Below are positions 54,429-61,700 of a DNA stretch of 64,000 bases, piece by piece; the stretch's first letter is position 1; each line of letters opens with the position of its first letter. This DNA comes from Symbiodinium natans (lineage: Eukaryota > Sar > Dinophyceae > Suessiales > Symbiodiniaceae). Under the pieces are notes generated by a model. It searched no databases and was not told the origin of the DNA. It was given only the letters and a program-made list of their open reading frames with translations. Position numbers and translations under genes: made by a program. The stretch is taken from the NCBI GenBank assembly GCA_905221605.1, contig CAJNDS010000416.1, positions 64,001 to 128,000 of the forward strand, read 5' to 3'.

Positions 54429-55160
54429 ATGGTTGCACATCCTTTGATGAGAGTGGCGATTTCAGTGGCCATTCTTGCGTTGATGAGCTCTGGAGTGGAG
54501 ACTGCGAGGCCAGTAGAGCTTTGGGGAACCACCTTCATGGGCAGCGAGCTTGTACAGATGTTTGCTAGTCCGACTTGGGATCCAGTATGGATCATCATCA
54601 TCGGGTGCTTTGTCAACGGCATCTTGGTTGGTACGCTGATCATGACATGCTGTTGTGCGTGGGCATTGTTTTTCCGGATGAGCTATGAGCAGCAAAGAGC
54701 TGCTACACAGAACCCGCCTCTGGATGATGACACGATGAAGCCACAAGGTGCCCAAAACAACTCTATGCCTGAGAGAAGTCAACAGATGAACCCTCGTGAG
54801 CCAGATGGTAAAAAGGAGGCATCGTCGTTGAGAGCGAGGCCGAAGGCAGCTGGTGCAAGGGAAAAGCATGCAAGTTCCAGCTGCAAGGATAGAGTGGACA
54901 AGCGCATCTTTGCTTCAGAGTCTCAGGGCATCTTTCATCACGATCAGACGTGTCATCGCATGGAGGGATCATGGCGAACTATGTGGCAGTGTGGGAACTG
55001 TAAGCCAGAGCCAGGCAATACAGAACTGTGTGTGTTCCCTTCCGGGGACAAATATCACAGTGTGTACTGCAAGCATGTGGCGGCCGTTACCTCCAACCCG
55101 ACATGCATCACTCCGTGTTCGACATGTGTGACAGGGAACAGACCTCTGAGATTGGAGTGA
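54429..55160 (+). CDS. Extra ORF in env position: signal peptide, membrane helix, two Cys/His modules
   Basis: 243 codons between pol and the 3' LTR. Residues 1-26 (MVAHPLMRVAISVAILALMS) look like a signal peptide. Residues 53-83 (PVWIIIIGCFVNGILVGTL and on) form a membrane segment followed by cysteines. The middle is charged and disordered. The C-terminus has two similar modules: H171-x3-C175-x12-C188-x2-C191 and H210-x3-C214-x15-C230-x2-C233. Zinc binding is likely by spacing. From memory, similar Tyr-His...Cys...Cys-x2-Cys ends occur in dinoflagellate copia proteins. I do not recognise a fusion peptide, so env-like refers to position and topology only. No ribosome signal is visible; a spliced mRNA is likely. 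Confidence 0.7.
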   Translation: MVAHPLMRVAISVAILALMSSGVETARPVELWGTTFMGSELVQMFASPTWDPVWIIIIGCFVNGILVGTLIMTCCCAWALFFRMSYEQQRAATQNPPLDDDTMKPQGAQNNSMPERSQQMNPREPDGKKEASSLRARPKAAGAREKHASSSCKDRVDKRIFASESQGIFHHDQTCHRMEGSWRTMWQCGNCKPEPGNTELCVFPSGDKYHSVYCKHVAAVTSNPTCITPCSTCVTGNRPLRLE

Positions 55161-55212
55161 TCATCTGAAGATGTCGTCATCTGAGAGTGAGGTGAGACAA
55201 AAAGATCATCCC

Positions 55213-55221
55213 GAAAGGGGG
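55213..55221 (+). promoter_or_regulatory. Polypurine tract of element A
   Basis: GAAAGGGGG directly before the 3' LTR start TGTGGAAATC. A second tract, GAAAGGGGGATCC at 54283, follows the pol stop and could be a central or older tract. Confidence 0.75.
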
Positions 55222-55557
55222 TGTGGAAATCTGTGTATAGACACGTCTGCGGGATGCCTTTTTGGCCAAGGCGCATGTTTGACGTGCTTACTGTATGTCC
55301 GGGACGTACAGGTCTTCCCTGAACAGTCGAGCATGTTTTTCCTTGAGGTTTTGTTTTGCAGGAGAAGTGAGCTTGCGTAGGTGGCGTCAACTGGGTTTTT
55401 CCAGTTTTACTTTTGACTCTTGGCTCAAGGTCAAGAGAGCTGAGAAAGCACTAAGAAGGCAGGACAACTGCATTCGTCGCTTTGTGTGACCGAGAAAGTG
55501 CTGTGCAAGTGCGAAGCTGTGTGTAAGTTGGGTTTGTGCTGTTTAGAAACTTTTACA
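55222..55557 (+). repeat. 3' LTR of element A (336 bp)
   Basis: Starts TGTGGAAATCTG after the polypurine tract and ends CTTTTACA at 55557, the point where the inverted 5' copy meets its primer binding site. The TG...CA ends fit. The U3 part pairs with 46974-47054 and the rest pairs inverted with 47703-47466. Confidence 0.9.
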
Positions 55558-56558
55558 GTTCATTTAACTTTTTTGACAAGCTTCGATTGCTTTTTTTGAT
55601 CGCTTCACTTGCACTTATTCACATTCTGGCAATACACTTTGCAATTTTAAGTGGTTTGGCTGGACGTTGCTGGCACCAACTGGGCAAACACTACAGGTGA
55701 ATTTGTACACTGAGACTTATGGGGAACGGGCTACCTACGCGATTTGCATGGCTTGCGCGCAACCTTAACAAATCAACACGGTTAAACTTGTCTTGTCCTG
55801 CGGTTGATTTCTGTCCAAACGGCACTGTCAGAGGCTCTAAAAACACTTGTTTTGAGCATTGAACTTTTCCAAGTTGCAGTTACACCCTTCTTTTCTTCTC
55901 TTCTGCCAAGATAAGAGGCAGCAAAATTAAGCGAAAACTTGTCTACACACGCGCATTGCTTTTAGAAATGGAATGGAAGTGGTTAGAACCACAAGCACTG
56001 ACGTGCATGTGGAAGGTGAGCAAGTTGATATATGTGACCCTCCTAGTTTCCCAGTTGACACGTGATGTGCACTTGAGTTGTCTGCTATGAGTGTGAAGCA
56101 TAGGCACGAGGACATGTCAGGCAGTGCAGATTTCTTTTGGCTTGGTGAGACCTTGTTTTGAGTGGGAAGAACCGTTTTCTGTTCGTTTTCTCGAAACTCG
56201 TTTGTCGGAACTCGTTTCCTGTTTGTGACCTGGTATTTGGTGACCAGAAGTGACTCAAGCCAGTTTAGGTCTGCACAGAGCTCAGCAGAGCACCTAAGAG
56301 GTGCTAGGAACCTACCCACAGTGTTTAGGAGTAGAAGTTCCATGGCTGAGTGTTTTCACCTGAAGTACCTTTGTTTTCCCATGTCTGGCAGACAGTGTTT
56401 GAAGCTGGAGAGCCGTGCTCGCATTGGCTCAAGACGAGCGGAGCTCGAGAAGCTGTGAACAGCGCAGTGAAAAGAGTCCGCACTTCGTGCTGTGAGGGTT
56501 GAGTGTAGTCTTGACCTGAGGTCCCTTAGGCCCCGTAGCTGTGCCACGAGTTTCAACG
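55558..56558 (+). promoter_or_regulatory. Leader/LTR region of element B (5' boundary unknown)
   Basis: About 1 kb without a gene between the end of element A and the gag of element B. By position it should hold B's 5' LTR, but the partner LTR is outside the window, so the start cannot be set. TTGGCTCAAG at 56424-56433 matches the 3' end of the dinoflagellate spliced leader. Confidence 0.45.
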
Positions 56559-56570
56559 TGGTAGCGGAGC
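56559..56570 (+). promoter_or_regulatory. Primer binding site of element B
   Basis: TGGTAGCGGAGC, identical to the site of element A and near the complement of initiator tRNA-Met. The gag ATG follows only 13 bases later, at 56584. Confidence 0.75.
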
Positions 56571-56583
56571 TTCGTGCTCCAGC

Positions 56584-57742
56584 ATGGACACTGGTGAAGA
56601 ACGTGTGCCTGGACGAGACCGTTCTCCGAGAGGCCGCAGTGCAAGCAGCCTGAGTTCCACAGGGCTTTCTGGTGCAAGGTCACCAAGTGCCCGTGGGAGA
56701 AGAGAACGTGGAAGGTCTTTGCCAGCGCGACCAGCTTCAGTTCCACGCGGAGTAGACCCAAGGCAGTGGACAGCTACGACTGGAGCAGGCCATCAGCCAC
56801 CAGTCGGGGCTGTGCCTTCGTTTGGACCTGAGTTCTACCAGATGGGAACACCCCCTTCAGACGGCACCACAAGAACCCCTTCAAGTTCCGAATATGCAGT
56901 TGCCCGTTGCACCTGGAGTAGCTCAACAGATGGAGTTCACGAGAGCAATGCTGCAAGCGCAGGACGAGCAGATCCGACAGCAGGCAGCTCAACTTCAACA
57001 GATGAGTGCCATGCTTACGCAAGCATTGCAGCTTGCAAGTGCGAATGCTGCCAATGCGCATATTGCAGCAGCTGCAGCTTCATCGTCGACGAGTCCTACA
57101 CCTGGAGGAGACCCCTCAGCAGCACCTGCGAATGCATCGACTCCTGTGGACATGGAAGTAGACTCTGGTGTACGAAACAAGAGAGCAGAGGGTTACATTC
57201 CACAGTTGCCTCAGCTGAACTATGCGTCCATGACGAGCAGACATGCTGAAATCCGAGTTTGGACAGCCTACAGAGACGAACTTACGAGTTGGCTTTGTTT
57301 GCTCGACGACCGCTACGCTACGGAATTGCAAGAAGCGATCAGTAGCAATGTGGAAGTCTTGCAAGTGAGGCTTGAAGCCGGGAAAGCAGCCCGGTCAACC
57401 AAACTTTGGTTTTTGCTTCGTCAGTCCATGAGCAAGTTCCAACGTGGGCAAGATTTGGTGCATCTCATCGAGGTGAAACAAATGGGAGCAAGTGCCGGAT
57501 ACGAACTCTGGCGCTCGTTGAACAACGAATTGTCAGTTCGCTCCAGAGTGGAGGGACAGGCCCTCCGCGAACAGGCGTTAGGCCTGGTGCCACCAAAGCA
57601 TCTCAAGCGACCACTTGATGTCGCCAGGTGGTACACCACCGAGCTTCTCAAGTTCGAGGCGCAGGTGAAGCATCGCTGTCCTGAGTTGGTTGGAAGGACG
57701 CCCGAAGTCATATGCGGAGACTGCGACTGGAGATTCCGTTGA
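56584..57742 (+). CDS. Gag of copia element B (two frames)
   Basis: The start ATG at 56584 opens a frame with an Arg/Ser-rich N-terminus (GRDRSPRGRSASSLSS) and VPSFGPEFYQMGTPPSDG. Near 56885 coding moves by +1 to the 56822-57742 frame: a coiled coil QDEQIRQQAAQLQQMSAML, a Ser/Ala linker, then the gag core RVWTAYRDELTSWLCLLDD, LWRSLNNELSVRSRVEGQ and KHLKRPLDVARWYT. The core aligns by eye with element A gag. No CCHC knuckle is seen at its end, unlike A. Confidence 0.85.
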
Positions 57743-58767
57743 AATTGGCGGATCAACACATGTTTTAGTGGAAGTTTGCTTTGAAACCACCACCCCAGCA
57801 TCATCGAAGAGCAGTTCTGAGCATGAGGGTGACGCTGTGTACATGTGTAGGGCTAGGTTTGAAGCCGTCATTTCCGATCAGATCAAGCACAATTTGCTGA
57901 ACATCAACTTGCTTTGTCAGAATGGAGGTTGGGAGCCAGCGATGTGCGACCAGCAGGGCGTAATTACCGTCCGAAAGCACGGCGTAACGCTGAGACCAAC
58001 CATGTTTGCTTCAGTTAGTTGGCTTGCGTCAGTTCGGAATGACCATCCTTTAGCGCTGAAACCGCAGGATTTGATCGCCAAAACGGAACAGTTTCGTCGA
58101 AGTCGGTCTCGCAAGTCGTCTTCGAGTCGTGATTTTCATCGTTCGACTTCGAATCGAGGTCATCGCAGCTCTGCGAGAGTGTGTGTTGAGCCCGAAAACC
58201 CCGAATTGCTGGATGTTTCATGTCTTGATGAGGTAGTTGATTGCGAGTTTCAGACGAGCCACGAACATGTTGACCTGGACCAAGGCGAAGCTAAGGACAG
58301 ACTAAGGACAGTCGGTGACGTTTCCGGCTCTGCGAGGGATCAACTTCAATTTTTCAGTCATGTGGATACGCCAGTTGCTCGTGAGCTTGATAGGGATGAG
58401 CGCTTGATTTTTAGTGAAGACAACAGCGTTATCTCACACAAGCAACAGGACAACAGCACCACACCAGCAGTCGAGTGGCTTGTATTCGGAAATGACAACA
58501 GCGTTATCTCACACAAGCAACAGGACAACAGCACCACACCAGCAGTCGAGCGGCTTGTATTTGAAAATGACAGCAGCGTTATCTCACACAAGCAACAGGA
58601 CAACAGCACCACACCAGCAGTTGAGCGTCTTGTGCATGAGCATGGTAGGGAAACAGTTGTCTGTCGTGCTTGCTTGGAGGATTTCCCTGATGAGGTTGAG
58701 ACTGGCAGCTTGGATTGCTCAAAGAGGCGAAGTTTTCCTAGAGCAGGACAGATAGGAGACCGCCGCT
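57690..58767 (+). CDS. Protease-like region and linker of element B (third frame)
   Basis: Another +1 step from gag. The text GRPKSYAETATGDSVEIGG, then VISDQIKHNLLNINLLCQNG fits the second half of a copia protease (the strand and turn before NLLSV...L...G). I find no D-S/T-G catalytic motif, so it is degenerate or lost at the frame junction. An RS-rich patch (FRRSRSRKSSSSRD) and a 25-residue tandem repeat follow. The frame stays open to 60476, but from about 58768 the coding frame is +1 of it. Confidence 0.65.
58422..58640 (+). repeat. In-frame 75-bp tandem repeat, three copies
   Basis: Units start at 58422, 58497 and 58572. Each encodes 25 residues around SVISHKQQDNSTTPAVE. The 75-bp unit keeps the frame, so it grew while the region was translated, or it is neutral in length. 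Confidence 0.97.
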
Positions 58768-61700
58768 ATGGATCCGAGTGCAACGATGCAACGGAGCATT
58801 CAACAATTGGAAGGCATGCGCCAGGGGGCGAGACGCAGGAGACTGATATTGTTGGAAGCCCACGCCGCGCAGCACGGCATAGAGCTGCCACAGACGCTCC
58901 GAGAGGAGCTCCAGGCGTCGTATGCCGAGGCGGAGTCCACTGGAGGGGACGAGATGGATCTGGACCTGGATTCGGCAAGGCTGGACCCTTCGACCTCATC
59001 TCCTTCGGTAGAGTACGTCATGGAAGAGACGGAAGCGGCGGAAGCACCGTCGTCCCACACCGGGGTGAGGGAATTCCAAGCGGATCCTTCGATGTCAGAG
59101 GCTCCAGCCAAGAGACCCGCTATGGTGCAGATGAAGCCGACGCCGAAGATCAAATCCAAGGAGAAAACCATGGCCGTGAGACCGGTGCGGAACTTGCTGC
59201 CGGACCATGTGGATCAATCGACCATGGGAGTCGATCCTCGGGAGCCCTCCGGCCCCCCGCCGGCATCGTCAGCGCCAGCACGGAGAGGAAAACGGCGCTG
59301 GGCGTCGGCAGGCTGGACGACGTGGGTTGCTCGTCGGTTCGGAGGAGCTTGGACGGCACAAGCTTCGGGAGCCAGCGACTCACCGGATACGCCGGTGACG
59401 CTGTTTTGTCTCCTGTGCCAGAAATATGTCACCGAAGCCCATTTGATGAGCGAACCACACGAAGCCAACATGCAGGGCTTCACGCAGACCATCTCCAAGG
59501 AGGGCCTCCACGTGACGCAGAACCCGGTGGATTGGACCACATGGGAGCAAGCTCTTGCCGAGCCAGAGCAGCTGGTACTTGGAGTAACGGAGGGCAAGGC
59601 TCGGTCAGTGGTTACGCTGGGACCGACCGGCATTTCGGGCGAGTTTCCTCAGCCGAACCCGAAGGAAACAACCGCGGCAGCACCGGCGAGCTCAGGGCCA
59701 GGACCATCGACAATGGTGGTGGAGGTAGACGAATCCGACGAGGATTGGGGAGAATGGAGGCCAACCACAGGGGTTCCAGCTTCAACGACCCCAGCACATC
59801 CGAAGCATCCCCCTATCTCCATGATGCAGCCGCCGGGGGAACCGGTCGGCCCGACAGCAGTGTACACGGAGCACCGCCGGGGCCCCGAGCCCAGGCATGC
59901 AAAGAGCGCTCTCCGAGTGACACCTCCCTGGCGGGAATCACTTTCCAACCTGGCCTTTCGTGGTCCGTATCTGCAGCTGCATCTGAGCACACCAGGCCAC
60001 ACCTCAGAAGGGCTACAAGCCCTCGGACCTTTGAGGGAGAGCTTTCTGCGGATGCAGGCGAAGGACCATGCCCAACTGCCGGTCCGCTTGACACCTTCGA
60101 AAGCCGCCAGCGACCTGTCCGGCAGTGTGATGAGGGTGGCAGAGACAATGGAAACAGGAGCATCGGGAACAGTGGCACCGGCAGGAAGGCCATTCAGCCC
60201 AATGAGCCTTCGCATGGATCCTCACCGGCCAAGCATACGAGGACCGGCGCCGAGCAAGATCGGAGAACATACAGGTTGCGAGGGCGGTCGCCAAGCCAAG
60301 GTTGGCGCTCCCGATCCCTCCGCCACCTCCGGTTCCACGACCCGAGCGCACTCCCGAGACACCAGTTCCGTGGAGTGGCGCACCCTCTCCTGCATTCATG
60401 GAACTCATCAGGCGCCGCCGAGATCGCCAAGAGCGCGATCGTTCTCGCTCCCCGTCTCCCTGAAAGGGAGTACTGAGAAGCCCAACCCAATCCTTGCAGC
60501 TTTGTCCCAAGATGAAAGAAAAGAGCCCGATACGCGACAGTCACAACAACAGTTTGAGTTAGTCACTGAAGAAGGAATTATTGGGGACAATGTGCGTAGT
60601 AAACACGCTGAGCTGCAGCACCACATGCAGGGACACGTACCATACATGTCTGACTGTGAGTTTTGCCAGCGGACTAGAGGGACCACTCCAGCACGAAAGC
60701 GTAGCGACCTGAACCCGAGAGAGTTTCAGCTTGACCAGTGCTTCTTTCGCAAGCTTGCATTCATGGTACTGGTTCATACCATGAGCTTTGCAATTGCAGT
60801 TTGCTTTAGACCTGAGGGAGAGAGCGCAGCAACAACAGCAGAACATTTGCATCCCTGGGTCAGGCACTTTGGTGTGAAACAACCGCATTTCATGTCTGAT
60901 GCAGAGGGACTCACGAAGAACATCGCAGCGAGACTCGCTGATCTTTGTGAAGGTACTGAGGACAGCTTTGCACCCGAAAGGCATGCACCAGCAGCAGAAC
61001 GAGCCATTAGGACCCTAAAAGGAATCGTAGCGACACATGAGCTTGAGTTGCGGGAACATGGCGTTGTTTTGGATGCTGAGTGTGCGGATGTTTTCGACCT
61101 TTTGTTTCAATACGCAGCACACACGCACAACAGGTTTTCAGTTTCTGTAGGGTCGACCATGACACCCATGCAGAAGATCCGCGGAGATCGCGTGCGACCG
61201 CAAGTCACGTATCCGTTCGGTGCGGTAGCATACGCTAAGATAACGCGGGCTAGAAGACCTGACGCGGATGCCAAGTATGCTCGAGGGATCTACTTGGGAC
61301 CAGTGCTTGGGAGCACAGGTCATGCCATGGAAATCCGCTTGGATAGTGGGGAGACGAAACGGGTGATCGCGCCCGGACTCAAATTGCTCTACCCGTTGCG
61401 TTTCGACGCAAATCTTCTGCCCGGTGCAAAGGCCCTAGATGGCTTCGTGCCCCCGCCTGAAGCACCGAAGACCAAAGAGCTGTTTCTCCCATATGTTCCA
61501 GGTGGAGGTCCTCCCATAGACTGGGTGAGACAACATGGTGTTACACCCAAGTGCCCCGGATGCCAGGAAGGCGTCAGCTCGAGCAGGCATTCCCAAAAGT
61601 GTGTGAAGAGATACCAAACATGGTTGCGTGATTCCATCGATGATGCTCTGGAGGCATTAGATGAAGGACCGAAGGTCGACCGAAGACCTGAGGAGCTAAT

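Larger units (their letters stand above)
46974..55557 (+). mobile_element. Ty1/copia retrotransposon A
   Basis: Order: partial 5' LTR, inverted LTR/PBS/leader segment, decayed gag start, gag-pro-integrase-RT-RNase H in one 1,997-codon frame with an extra C-terminal domain, a separate 243-codon ORF, polypurine tract, 3' LTR (55222-55557). The copia domain order (integrase before RT) is clear. No target-site duplication could be assigned, because the 5' end is rearranged and its first 11 LTR bases are not recognisable. Confidence 0.93.

Noticed and set aside
58768-60476. Second half of the 928-codon frame starting at 57690
   Set aside because: The overlapping +1 frame continues without stop into integrase and RT and reads more like protein, so this part is a shadow.
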